This document shows positions 47,731-56,554 of a stretch of DNA of 64,000 nt, piece by piece. The notes beneath the pieces are model-generated. The model was not told the DNA's origin. It did not search any database and was given only the letters and a program-made list of their open reading frames with translations. The stretch covers positions 620,001-684,000 of the forward strand of contig JAOSKK010000023.1 of NCBI GenBank assembly GCA_027493615.1, given 5' to 3'. The stretch is from Verrucomicrobiota bacterium. GTDB taxonomy: Bacteria; Verrucomicrobiota; Verrucomicrobiia; Limisphaerales; J093. The number at the start of each line of letters is the position of its first letter. Position 1 is the first letter of the stretch. The translations under genes and the position numbers were made by a program.

Positions 47731-48644
47731 TCAGAAGGGACAACCGCCGAAGGCATGCACGCCTCCACAGCGGGCGCAGGCGAACGGCCCCGCCATCGGC
47801 CAGCCGAAGTACCCTGCCATCCCCCGCTCGCCGCCGTGGCCGGGGCGGGCATGGGCGAAGGTGGCGGCGGCGGCAAAGGCGGCGGCGCGTCGGGCGCCAC
47901 CGGTCCGGGAAGGGATCCACGCGACAGCCGGGGGCCCCGGCGTACCATGCGTCCCCACCGAGGCCGGCGCCGTCGCCGGAGAAAGGCCGGGAAGGCGCCG
48001 GGGAAGGGGCCGCGGGCACCGGCAGCGGCGCAGGGCCGTACGCTGGCGCGGGGAGCGGCACGGGCGCGACCGGGACCGCGGGCTCGCCCCCGGAACCGAG
48101 GACGGGGCGGGACGGGCGCCGGGCCGCGGGGCAGCAGCCCGGGCAACGCGCTGGTCAGAGCGGGCAGGGCCTGGGAAGCCACATTCTGCAGGAGAGGACC
48201 CACGGACCCTGCGGCTTTGGCGGCCAGCGGGACGATCGCACTCGCGGCTTTCGAGGCCAGCGGCACGAGGGCGCCGGCCGCCTTGGCGGCGAGCGGAGCC
48301 AGGAATCCAGCGGCCTTGGCGGCCAGCGGCGCGAGAGCGGCGATGAGCGGGATGGCCCCCACGGGCTCGCCGAGGCCGTTCATCACGAGTTGTGCCGGCA
48401 TCAACTCGGGGTCGGCGTACAAGCCAAGGCCGTCGTCGTACTCTCCGAAGCCGTCCCCACCCGAGGAATCTCCACGAAGAAGGTTGCCCACCAGTTGGGC
48501 GGCCAGCGGCGCAAGGGCGGCAACGAGCGGGATGGCTCCCACCGGATCCCCCAGCCCGTTGTAGACCAGGTGCGCCGGGACCACCGGACCGGCATAGCCC
48601 GAGAACAGGGTGGGCGGTTCCGAGTAATAGGCGAAACAGCTCAT
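47731..48644 (-). CDS. Ala/Pro-rich protein with duplicated GLGxPVGAIPL motif, frameshifted
   Basis: MSCFAYYSEPPTLFSGYAGP, then two copies of a motif, NGLGDPVGAIPLVAALAPLA and NGLGEPVGAIPLIAALAPLA, followed by repeated PLAAKAAG hydrophobic units that could form amphipathic or membrane-inserting helices. A Pro/Arg-rich part with at least two frame changes leads to a C terminus GYFGWPMAGPFACARCGGVH and AFGGCPF with a CxxC...C zinc-like end. Shares the YYSEPP start style with other cluster proteins. Function unknown. Confidence 0.5.
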
Positions 48645-48680
48645 AGGCAGGCGGGTTGGCAGGTTTTCAGACGGTCGGTT

Positions 48681-49143
48681 TCACCAACCCCAGACCGCCC
48701 CGAGCCGCGCCCCGCGGCGCCGACGCCGACGACGGACTCCCCCACCCGCGCCGGGCACCATTCCCGGCATCATACCCGGCAGCGGAGGACAGAAGACCTG
48801 ACAAAACTGGGGACGATTGTGATAGAAGAGCTGAGGCAAGGGGGCAGGCCAGGCAGGGGGCAGGCAGAGCCGGCAGCGCCGCAGGAGGCGGCAACGCGGG
48901 CGGCGGGCGGGCCGCCGCCGTCCCCCCGAACAAGCCGCCCACGGCCTTGAGGATCTTCGGCAGGAAAATGAAGCCGACCGGTCCACCCAGCCTGGCGGGG
49001 GCATGGGTCCGTAGGCGCCCCGACCATCGGCGGCGGCGGCATGGGGCCAAACCCCGGCGGAGGTTGCCCAGGCGGCATCGGCGGCATCATCGGCGGCGGC
49101 CCAAAGGGCGGCGGAGCCGGGTAGGGGGCGGGTAGGGCGTCAT
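48681..49143 (-). CDS. Pro/Gly/Met-rich cluster protein, frameshifted
   Basis: Reconstructed from three frames: MTPYPPP..., PPPMMPPMPPGQPPPGFGPM, then a hydrophobic helix GFIFLPKILKAVGGLFGG, and a C terminus LPQLFYHNRPQFCQVFCPPL followed by PGMMPGMVPGAGGG and an arginine run. Low complexity makes the exact frame uncertain. The glycine/arginine end resembles that of the collagen-like gene. Confidence 0.4.
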
Positions 49144-49164
49144 AACGACAGGCTGTGCTCCAGC

Positions 49165-49692
49165 TCAGACTTCATGGAGTCGCTTCCACAAGGTGGGCGG
49201 CGCCCAACCGATGGGGCGATTCATCGTCGCATCGAGGGCGATCCATTTCCCGCCGACGTTCACCTCCGGATAGATGTGGGTGTAGACATGCGGCCGGTGC
49301 GGCCGGAAACCGGCAAGCGCCAACCGCACGGGATGACCAGTGGACAGCAGCATGGCACCCAGCAGGATCGTCATGTCGTCGCAGTCGCCGGCGCGCAGTT
49401 CGAGCATCCGCCGCGGCGTGTGCAGCAACTCGACACGAAAGATGTCGCGGGTGTAGCGGATGTTGTTGCGCACCCAATGGAACAGGGCACAGACCTCGGC
49501 CCACCGGTTCTTGGCTGGGGCCCCGCTGCGCCGGAAGATCTGGATTGCCTTCTGACGGACGCAAAAGTCCTTGGCGCCTTCGCGGATGAGGCGGGCGATC
49601 AGCCGCGCGGTGGCGAGCGTCCCGAGGCGCCCCTTGGGCACGCGGCAATGAACGATCCGCAAGGGCGGCGGGCGGTTGCAGGGCTCGATCAT
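49165..49692 (-). CDS. Transglutaminase-like cysteine protein
   Basis: 175 residues with the catalytic triad of the transglutaminase-like superfamily: Cys in LELRAGDCDDMTILLGAML, His in HVYTHIYPEVNVGGKWIALD and Asp in ALDATMNRPIGW. Upstream, ALFHWVRNNIRYTRDIF is the usual helix before the Cys. Bacterial members are proteases or cross-linkers; cross-linking of the repeat proteins encoded nearby is an attractive but unproven role. No signal peptide. Starts right after the stop of the first cluster gene. Confidence 0.82.
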   Translation of the reverse strand: MIEPCNRPPPLRIVHCRVPKGRLGTLATARLIARLIREGAKDFCVRQKAIQIFRRSGAPAKNRWAEVCALFHWVRNNIRYTRDIFRVELLHTPRRMLELRAGDCDDMTILLGAMLLSTGHPVRLALAGFRPHRPHVYTHIYPEVNVGGKWIALDATMNRPIGWAPPTLWKRLHEV

Positions 49693-49920
49693 TCACAGGA
49701 CCCCCTTGACCCGCCCGACGGGCACGACGACCGGCTGGGCCAACCCCTCGACCTCGACCACCACGAAGGCCTCCGCGGCGCTGCCGCTGTCGGAGACATC
49801 CACGACTTTGCCCTGGAGCAGGTCTTTGCCATGCAGTTCCTGGAGGAGGTGGGCGGGTTCGGGATAACAAACATCGCCAATCTCAAAATGGACCCAGCGA
49901 TCGCGCACGCGGACAGGCAT
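49693..49920 (-). CDS. Small beta-rich protein, first gene of the cluster
   Basis: 75 residues: MPVRVRDRWVHFEIGDVCYP, LLQGKVVDVSDSGSAAEAFV, VVEVEGLAQPVVVPVGRVKG. Alternating hydrophobics suggest an SH3-like barrel. It lies about 60 bases downstream of a sigma54-type promoter and abuts the transglutaminase-like gene. Not recognised. Confidence 0.6.
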   Translation of the reverse strand: MPVRVRDRWVHFEIGDVCYPEPAHLLQELHGKDLLQGKVVDVSDSGSAAEAFVVVEVEGLAQPVVVPVGRVKGVL

Positions 49921-49979
49921 TTCGGTTCATGATCGAGATCGTTGCGGTGCCGGTGTGTTCATACCGGAGAGCCCCCAAC

Positions 49980-49994
49980 GCAGCCGGCGTGCCA
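49980..49994 (-). promoter_or_regulatory. Sigma54 (-24/-12) promoter candidate for the 32-50 kb cluster
   Basis: Minus strand TGGCACGCCGGCTGC. The -24 element TGGCACG is perfect, the -12 GC and its spacing from the -24 GG (12 bases) are canonical, and the only mismatch is C for T in TTGC. Transcription would start near 49968, about 48 bases before the first ATG. A GAFTGA-containing activator gene lies beyond it. The rest of 49921-50256 holds no gene that I can see. Confidence 0.65.
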
Positions 49995-50256
49995 GCTTCA
50001 ATCCCGACCCTCCTTGGCTCGACCAGGATGTTGGGTATCAATCGCTTGGAAGGCTGACACCTACTGATCCGCGCTCACCTCCCCGATGCCGAAGCCCCCT
50101 CCCGATTCCGGATCCGGAAGCGAGTTGCCGGCAACCTCCTTCCACGTTGGGAGAGCGATCCCGTGTTGCCCCCTCCCCACCTGGGGGCTCAAGCCAGGGA
50201 GCTCTGCCGCCCGGGTACACCGTCCTCCACCGGAGACCGCGCCGGAGAGAAGTCAG

Positions 50257-51801
50257 TCAGCCGAACCGCGATCGCAACCGGTACTTGCGCAGCTTGCTGT
50301 AGACGCTGCGGGCGCTGATGCCCAGGAGGCGGGCGGTCTGGGCTTGGTTGCCGCGGGCGTGCTCGAGGGCGGCTGCCAACAGCGCTCGTTCGCAGGACTG
50401 CAGGCAAAGCGTGAGGCTGCCGCGGTGTTCATCGAGCAGGTGGGTCCAGGGCGTCTCGCGGGCTGAGGGCGGATCCGGCTCCGGACCGCCACTTGCCGCC
50501 GGGGCGACCGCGACGGAGGGAACCGGGGACTCCGTGGTGGCCGCAGCCCCGGTGAGTTGGCTCCAGAACTCCGGCGGGAGGTGGTTGAGGTGCAGCGGCG
50601 TGTCGCTGTCTTTCGCCACCAGCGCCTGGCAAACCAGGTTCTCCAACTGGCGCACGTTGCCGGGCAAGGGGGCGGAAGCGAGTGCCTCGATAAAATCGGC
50701 GCCCACCTCGGGGCGCCATCCGGGCCGCAGGTGCGCGTGGCGCGCGAGAATCCAACGGACCAGCGGGGCGATATCCTCGGGGCGTTCCCGCAACGGAGGC
50801 AGGTGCAGCGAGAGGACATTGAGGCGGTGGAAGAGGTCCGCCCGGAACGTCCGCTGTTCAACCATCTGACGGAGATCGCGGTTCGTGGCGGCGATGACCC
50901 GGACGCTGACCGCGACCTCCTGTTCGTCGCCGACCCGCAAGACCCGGTTGGCCTGGAGCACCCGCAGCAGCTTCGCCTGGAGGGCCAGATCGAGGTCGCC
51001 AATCTCGTCCAGGAAAAGCACGCCACCGTGCGCGGCGCGGATCAGCCCTGGCCGTTCCCGTTCCGCCCCCGTGAAGGCGCCTCGCCGATGGCCGAAGAGT
51101 TCGCTCTCGGCCAGGCTGGGCGTGAGGGCCGCGCAGTTCAGCACCACGAACGGCCCCTGGGCGCGCTTCGGGTCCAGGGCGTGGATCGCTTGCGCCACCA
51201 GCTCTTTGCCCGTGCCGGTCTCGCCGGTGACCAGGGTGGCGAGGTCACTGAAGTTCGCCAGGCGCAGCAAGGTCCGGCAGACTTGACGCATGCCCGGGCT
51301 CTCTGCCACGAGCCCCAAACGGCTCATGGTCTCGCGCAGATGCCGCTCCTCCTGTGCCCGCTGCGCCCGGGCCTGCCGGGACGCCATCAGCCACCGCCGG
51401 AGGTCTTGGGCGAACCCCGCCCGCCCGGCGTCCAGCAGTTCCGAGGCCCCCGCGAGGAGTGGCAGACAACGCGTCCGTACCGCCCATGCACCCGTGCCCT
51501 CCCCACAAACCAGCAGCGCCAGACCCGCCCGCCTCAGGATGCGCAGAGCGCGCAAGACCGGTGCATCCGCAGCCGGTGCATGCGTCAAGGCCACCACCGC
51601 CACGTCAAACCCGCCGGACGCAACGGCGGACTCCGCTTGCGCCAAGTCCTGCATCGCAACCGCGCGGAAGCCGCATTCCACGAGGATCGCGTCCAATTCG
51701 CTCGGCCACGCGAAGTCGCCCGGCAGGATCAACGCCGTTGCCGCCGACCCGGAGAGATCAGCGTCGCCACCGCCACGTCCGCCTTGCGGAAATCCGTCCA
51801 C
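50257..51801 (-). CDS. Sigma54-dependent transcriptional activator (NtrC-like)
   Basis: About 515 residues. N-terminal receiver-like domain (ALILPGDFAWPSELDAILVE, GFDVAVVALTHAPAADAPVL) in which the phospho-accepting Asp pattern is degraded. AAA+ domain: Walker A GETGTGKELVAQAIH, sigma54-contact loop RRGAFTGAE, Walker B GGVLFLDEIGDLDL, and NRDLRQMVEQRTFRADLFHR. C-terminal Fis-type helix-turn-helix: ARGNQAQTARLLGISARSVY. The GAFTGA loop is intact, so it should remodel sigma54 holoenzyme. The frame is open further to 51975 with a TTG start; GTG at 51801 is preferred because upstream codons look non-coding. Probably controls the adjacent cluster. Confidence 0.92.
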   Translation of the reverse strand: MDGFPQGGRGGGDADLSGSAATALILPGDFAWPSELDAILVECGFRAVAMQDLAQAESAVASGGFDVAVVALTHAPAADAPVLRALRILRRAGLALLVCGEGTGAWAVRTRCLPLLAGASELLDAGRAGFAQDLRRWLMASRQARAQRAQEERHLRETMSRLGLVAESPGMRQVCRTLLRLANFSDLATLVTGETGTGKELVAQAIHALDPKRAQGPFVVLNCAALTPSLAESELFGHRRGAFTGAERERPGLIRAAHGGVLFLDEIGDLDLALQAKLLRVLQANRVLRVGDEQEVAVSVRVIAATNRDLRQMVEQRTFRADLFHRLNVLSLHLPPLRERPEDIAPLVRWILARHAHLRPGWRPEVGADFIEALASAPLPGNVRQLENLVCQALVAKDSDTPLHLNHLPPEFWSQLTGAAATTESPVPSVAVAPAASGGPEPDPPSARETPWTHLLDEHRGSLTLCLQSCERALLAAALEHARGNQAQTARLLGISARSVYSKLRKYRLRSRFG

Positions 51802-52155
51802 AGGCTGTGGTAACGGGCCACGACCCCAGCAGAGACACCCAGGAGCCACGCCACCCACTGCGGGGCGGCGAGAGGCACCGGCAGCCGGCCTGTTATCCGT
51901 GGCGGAGCTGAGTTGCCGGGAGCCGGTGCGGAAAGGCCCGCGGTCCTCGGACGTTTGCCGGGAACGCACGGGCAAAATCTGCCGCGCGGGGATCGGCCGG
52001 GCTGCCAGGTAAGAACCGCTGGTACAGAATTAGGAGACCTAGTTAATTCCAGACGGCTTTCCTGTCAAGCGACGCCCCGGAGGCCTTCCCCCGCGCAGCC
52101 CGACCTCGACACCCGCTTTGCCAGCCGAGGACCAGCCGCGTAGGGTGGGCGCGAC
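51802..52155. other. Intergenic region between divergent activator and ubiE-like genes
   Basis: No gene seen. It includes a comparatively AT-rich patch (about 52025-52055) that may hold promoters for one or both flanking genes, but I find no clear -10/-35 pair. Confidence 0.4.
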
Positions 52156-52881
52156 GTGGCCAATCCGTACTACCAACCAGGCGCCGGGCGAGCGGAAGGC
52201 GTGCGCGAACTCTTCGAGACCATCGCGCAGCGCTACGACCGGCTCAACGACCTGCAGAGCCTCGGCCTGCATCGGCGCTGGAAGGCGCGGCTGGTTCGAC
52301 TGGCCCGGTTGGGACCCGGACAACATGCCCTGGACGTCTGCTGCGGCACGGGCGACGTCGCCTTTGCCCTCGCCTCCACTGGCGCACGGGTGACCGGCCC
52401 GGACTTCAGTCCGGCCATGCTCGACGTGGCCCGGGCCCGCAGCCATCGACTACAGCACGAACCGGCGATCACATTGGTACAAGGGGACGCGCTGGCGCTG
52501 CCGTTCCCTGAGGCCACGTTCGACGCAGTCACGATCAGTTACGGCCTGCGTAACCTGGCCCGGCTCGAGGCGGGCCTTGCCGAGATGCACCGCGTGGCCC
52601 GGCCGGGCGGCCGGGTACTCATTCTCGACTTCGGCCACCCGTCGAACCCGCTGTGGCGCCGGTTCTACTTCGCCTACCTCCAGGTCGCGGTCCCGGTCTT
52701 CGGCTGTTGTTTCGCCGGCAGCGCGGCCGCCTACGGCTACATCCTGGAATCCCTGCGGTCCTACCCCGGACAGCAGGGCGTGGCGGCATGCCTCCGTCAG
52801 CAGCGGTTTGTCAACGTGCGCGTCACGAATCTCCTCGGCGGCGCCATGGCCATCCACGAAGCGGAGAAGCGGCCGGACTGA
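52156..52881 (+). CDS. ubiE: Demethylmenaquinone/ubiquinone methyltransferase UbiE/MenG type
   Basis: 241 residues, GTG start. RELFETIAQRYDRLNDLQSL is the UbiE N-terminal signature. SAM motif I ALDVCCGTGDVAFALA, then VTGPDFSPAMLDVARARS, ALPFPEATFDAVTISYGLRN and RPGGRVLILDFGHPSNPLWR are all family-typical. It carries out C-methylation of the quinone ring; whether menaquinone or ubiquinone cannot be told here. Confidence 0.92.
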   Translation: MANPYYQPGAGRAEGVRELFETIAQRYDRLNDLQSLGLHRRWKARLVRLARLGPGQHALDVCCGTGDVAFALASTGARVTGPDFSPAMLDVARARSHRLQHEPAITLVQGDALALPFPEATFDAVTISYGLRNLARLEAGLAEMHRVARPGGRVLILDFGHPSNPLWRRFYFAYLQVAVPVFGCCFAGSAAAYGYILESLRSYPGQQGVAACLRQQRFVNVRVTNLLGGAMAIHEAEKRPD

Positions 52882-52905
52882 ACGGCCGCACGAAGGAGCT
52901 TCCGC

Positions 52906-53023
52906 CAAAGGGGTCAGTTCTTGACTTTGTCATGTCCGGCATCCGCGCGAGGGAACCGTGTCCCGAACCCGGCCGCCCTTCCGCTCCGCCGTGAGATGAC
53001 AAAGTCAAGAACTGACCCCTTTG
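52906..53023. repeat. Perfect 28-bp inverted repeat (RAYT/MITE-like)
   Basis: Arms 52906-52933 and 52996-53023 are perfectly complementary, with a 62-base centre. Each arm contains GGGGTCAGTTCTTGAC, similar in style to the GGGGTC-starting repeats around the RAYT gene at 28.8-30.0 kb. It lies between ubiE and the gamma-glutamyltransferase gene. Confidence 0.95.
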
Positions 53024-53055
53024 ACGTGGCGGGGGCGGCGCGCTAGCGTCCCGTC

Positions 53056-54813
53056 ATGATGAAGCTCAGGTTCGCCGCTCGATGCGGAGTGCTGACCGCG
53101 TGCCTCGCGGTCGGAGGATTTCCCGGGGACGGGCCCGCGGCGGAACACGCCCAGGGGCGCTCGCTCGTCCGGTCGCATGGCGGCATCGTCGCGAGCGAGC
53201 ACCCCCTCGCCTCGCAGGCCGGGGCCCAGGTCCTCGCCGAAGGGGGCAACGCGGTGGACGCCGCCATCGCCGCCAATGCCGTCATGGGTGTCGTTGCCCC
53301 CATGACGTGCGGGCTCGGCGGCGACCTCTTCGCGCTGGTGTACGAAGCCCGGACCGGCCAACTCCACGGGCTGGATGCCAGCGGGTGGGCCCCCGCCGGA
53401 CTGACCATTCCCTTCCTCGAGCGGCTGGGCTTCACCAACATGCCGCCGCGGGGGATTCACGCGGTCACCGTCCCAGGCGTGGTGGCTGGCTGGGAAGCGC
53501 TCGGGCAGCGATTGGGACGACGCCCGCTTGCCCGCCTCCTCGCTCCCGCCATCCGCCTCGCCGAGGAAGGGTTCCCGGTGAGCGACATCGTCGCCGGTTA
53601 CTGGAAGAGCAGCGAGGCACGGCTGAGCCGGGACCCCGAGGCCGCCCGGACGTTCCTGCCGGACGGTCGTGCACCCGCCGCGGGGGAGCGTTTTCGGAAT
53701 CCGGATCTGGCGTGGTCGTTGCGACAGGTCGCCCGCGGCGGCCGCCGCGCCTTCTACGAGGGTCCAATCGCGCGGCGGCTGCTCGCCTGCTGGCGGCAGC
53801 ATGAGGGCCGGCTCGAGGCCGCCGACCTGAGCGAGTATCGTCCCGACTGGGTGACTCCGATTGCGACGAGTTACCGCGGCTGGACCGTGCACGAGATTCC
53901 CCCCGCTGGCCAGGGGATCGCCGCCCTGATGATGTTGAACCTGTTCGAGCCTTTCCCGCTCGGCGCCTGGGGACGGGAAGATCCGCGGACCTGGCATTTC
54001 ATGATCGAGGCCAAGAAGCTGGCTTATGCCGATCTGCTCCGTTACGTGGCCGACCCCCGCCGGGGCCGCATCCCGGTGGCGGGCCTGCTGGACAAGGCCT
54101 ACGCAGGGGAGCGGGCCAGGGCCATTGATCCTGAACGCGCAGCCGGCGAAGTCCCGCCCGGTCAACCGCCGGGCCACGGGGGTGACACGACCTATCTCTG
54201 CGCCGTCGACCGCGAAGGCAACCTCGTGTCGCTGATTCAGAGCAACTACGAGGGCTTTGGCTCGGGACTGGTAGCGGCGGGAACGGGGTTCGGCCTCCAG
54301 AACCGCGGCGCCCTGTTCACCTGGGAGCGGGATCATCCGAACGTTCTGGCCCCGCGCAAGCGACCGCTGCACACGATTATTCCCGGGTTCCTGAGTCGCG
54401 GGGACCTGCGCATCGCCTTCGGGATCATGGGCGGCTGGAATCAGGCCCAGGCGCACGCTCAGTTCGTCGCGAATGTGGTCGATCACGGTCTGAACCTGCA
54501 AGCGGCCCTTGAAGCCCCCCGGTTCACGAAGATGACCTTCACGGGGACGGACGTGCAGGTCGAATCGCGCGTCCCCGCCGAGGTGATCAAGGCCCTCGAG
54601 GCCCGCGGGCACACTGTGCGGGTCCTTGAGGCGTTTGCCGACGCTGTGGGCGGGGGTCAGGCCGTCGCGCGGGATTTCGCCACGGGCCAGAACCTGGGCG
54701 CGAGCGACCCGCGCAAAGACGGGGCCGCCATCCCGGAACCGATCCGGGGAGGTAAGGGATGGGCAGAGTCTCGTTACCTCGACTCCTACGGCGTGGCGGA
54801 CTGCTGGGGCTGA
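53056..54813 (+). CDS. ggt: Gamma-glutamyltransferase
   Basis: 585 residues with a signal peptide (MMKLRFAARCGVLTACLAVG). Large-subunit motifs GGIVASEHPLASQAGAQVLA, GGNAVDAAIAANAVMGVV and MTCGLGGDLFALVYEA. The autocatalytic cleavage site and nucleophile Thr lie in GHGGDTTYLCAVDREGN (about residue 378), and IPGFLSRGDLRIAFGIMGGW follows. A periplasmic Ntn hydrolase acting on glutathione and related gamma-glutamyl compounds. The last 18 codons overlap the next gene in another frame; the protein may really end near PEPIRG. Confidence 0.94.
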   Translation: MMKLRFAARCGVLTACLAVGGFPGDGPAAEHAQGRSLVRSHGGIVASEHPLASQAGAQVLAEGGNAVDAAIAANAVMGVVAPMTCGLGGDLFALVYEARTGQLHGLDASGWAPAGLTIPFLERLGFTNMPPRGIHAVTVPGVVAGWEALGQRLGRRPLARLLAPAIRLAEEGFPVSDIVAGYWKSSEARLSRDPEAARTFLPDGRAPAAGERFRNPDLAWSLRQVARGGRRAFYEGPIARRLLACWRQHEGRLEAADLSEYRPDWVTPIATSYRGWTVHEIPPAGQGIAALMMLNLFEPFPLGAWGREDPRTWHFMIEAKKLAYADLLRYVADPRRGRIPVAGLLDKAYAGERARAIDPERAAGEVPPGQPPGHGGDTTYLCAVDREGNLVSLIQSNYEGFGSGLVAAGTGFGLQNRGALFTWERDHPNVLAPRKRPLHTIIPGFLSRGDLRIAFGIMGGWNQAQAHAQFVANVVDHGLNLQAALEAPRFTKMTFTGTDVQVESRVPAEVIKALEARGHTVRVLEAFADAVGGGQAVARDFATGQNLGASDPRKDGAAIPEPIRGGKGWAESRYLDSYGVADCWG

Positions 54814-55434
54814 TCGGGGCGGCCGTGGCGTTGGCGTGGGTGTGGCGCCCGTGCCCGGCCTCTTCGGAGCCGGGGACGGAGCTGGCGCGTCTGGCAGCCG
54901 AACTGATCGCCCCGGATTCCCTCTATCATCGCACGGTGGGGCGACTGGCGGCAGCCTACACTCCGGGCTTGGCGAACCGTTTTCCCCGGCTGCTCGGCGT
55001 GGAAAGCCACGCCCCACGTCGGCGACTCGAGGCCTGCCACGGACTGGTCGCGCTGGGGACCAACGCCCGGCCGGTGCTGCCGCAGTTGATTGGGGCGTTC
55101 TGTCATCCGGAACATGACATCCGGGCCTACGCCTTCATCGCCCTGGTGCATGTGGGCGCGACGGCGACGGAGGTGGTGGCCCGGGTGGTGGAACAATCGA
55201 AGGACCCCCGTCGTGCAAGCGCGGCACTGCGCCGGCTTGTTGGGCGATGAGGATGAAGCCGTCCGCGAGTTTGCCTGGGCCTGCCTCGAGTCCTTCGACC
55301 GCAAGCACCTGCCCGATTCGGGCGTGGTCGAGGAATGGGCCCGACAACGCCACGACCCGGCGTGTGCGCGGCGGGCGGTCCAGCTCCTGGTCCGCTGGGC
55401 GTCCAGTCAGGCGACGGACGATTCGCAGCGGTGA
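54759..55434 (+). CDS. HEAT-repeat-like protein with membrane anchor, one frameshift
   Basis: Begins MGRVSLPRLLRRGGLLGLIG after a GGAGG ribosome site; one N-terminal helix in the membrane. Helical repeats follow: ARPVLPQLIGAFCHPEHDIR, AYAFIALVHVGATATEVVAR. Near 55205 the frame changes and continues ARHCAGLLGDEDEAVREFAW to LVRWASSQATDDSQR. The PBS/HEAT pattern (P.L...L......R..A...L...G) is moderately clear. Partner unknown. Confidence 0.65.
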
Positions 55435-55463
55435 ACGGGCCCGGAAAATCGTGGAATATGCGA

Positions 55464-55491
55464 TTGACAACCTGTTCGCGACAAATAGACT
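55464..55491 (+). promoter_or_regulatory. Sigma70-type promoter candidate for the FecR-domain gene
   Basis: TTGACA at 55464-55469, a 16-base spacer, and TAGACT at 55486-55491 (4 of 6 to TATAAT). The ATG follows about 50 bases later. The -35 match is perfect and the surroundings are AT-richer than average. Confidence 0.45.
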
Positions 55492-55541
55492 GCGCTCACG
55501 TCAGTTCGGTTTATTGGCACTCAACTGTTTCGGAGTCATTT

Positions 55542-56394
55542 ATGAAGCAACATTTGCGATTTCTACCGGCTCTGCTCGCCTGCGGAGCAATGGCGTTCGG
55601 CGTGACCGCAGTGGCCGCTACGGGCAGTGCACGGATTGATTCGGTGCGGGCCGGCAGCGCGAGATACAGCACGGACGGCGCGAGCTGGGTGGACGCGAAG
55701 GCCGGGGCGCAACTCGCTCCGGGCACGGTGATCCGGACGGACAGCCTGGGCGTGGTGGACTTGTACCTCGGCAAGAACGGCCCCTATGTGCGCGTCACGC
55801 CGGATACGGAGATGACCTTGAAGACCCTGGACATTCAGGGGGGCGCCGGAGAGACCATCGTCACCACCGAACTGGGTCTTAAGAGCGGCAAGCTGCAGGG
55901 CGAAGTCCGCAAGATGAGCGCCGCATCCCGCTATGAGATCATGACCCCCGTCGGCACCGTCGGCGTGCGGGGCACGAAGTACCAAGTCTCCGCGCGCGGG
56001 GGAGTGCTCGTTCGAGGACGGTCCGGGTTACATCAACTATGTGGCCCCCGGTGCCACCGCCCCGACGGACTTCGTGGTGCGCGCTGGCTACACCTTCGAG
56101 CCCAGCCTCAACAGCAATCGCGGGGGCGTGATCGAGACCCTGCCGAGCGTGTCCGAGGAGATCGCGGTAGCCACCCGCCAGTTTGGCGGTGCCGCGGTCG
56201 CGACCACCGATACGACCGGCCGGAACGTGTACGCGCCCGTTCCTTCCTGGGCGGCGTTTGCGAGGCCTTTCGCTTCGCCGGGTGAAGGTGATCCCATCAC
56301 GCAGCCTTTCGGGATGCCACCGGTGTACAACCCGACCACGCCGTTTGGTCCGCCTCCCATCGAGCCGCCCGGCGGTGGTGACGGCGGGGAATAG
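55542..56394 (+). CDS. FecR-domain exported protein, one frameshift
   Basis: Signal peptide MKQHLRFLPALLACGAMAFG. FecR domain: YSTDGASWVDAKAGAQLAPG, IRTDSLGVVDLYLGKNG, LKSGKLQGEVRKMSAASRYE, IMTPVGTVGVRGTKYQVS. After a frame change near 55995 the rest reads YINYVAPGATAPTDFVVRAG and a Pro/Gly tail. FecR domains in Verrucomicrobia are often periplasmic or surface carbohydrate/structural proteins rather than anti-sigma regulators. A strong terminator follows. Confidence 0.8.
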
Positions 56395-56453
56395 AGCGGT
56401 TCCCGATGCGCGCCGCGGTGCGTCATTAGACTCGCAAGGCCACGATTCGACGA

Positions 56454-56482
56454 GAACCCGGAGCCTCGCAGGCTCCGGGTTC
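56454..56482 (+). terminator. Rho-independent terminator after the FecR-domain gene
   Basis: 13-bp perfect stem (GAACCCGGAGCCT and its complement) with a CGC loop, followed by TTTCTT. It ends the FecR transcript before coaD. Confidence 0.92.
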
Positions 56483-56554
56483 TTTCTTGGGGCGGGGCAG
56501 GACGGGTGCGGGGCCCAGGCGGGGGCTCGCGGAAGACTGTCAGAGGCTGGACCG

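Noticed and set aside
31995-49920. Tailed prophage or contractile injection system
   Set aside because: No terminase, portal, tail tube, sheath, baseplate, AAA ATPase of eCIS, or integrase found; the M15 peptidase alone is not enough.
56400-56554. Riboswitch upstream of coaD
   Set aside because: The structure present is a simple GC stem with a T-run, i.e. a terminator of the preceding gene.
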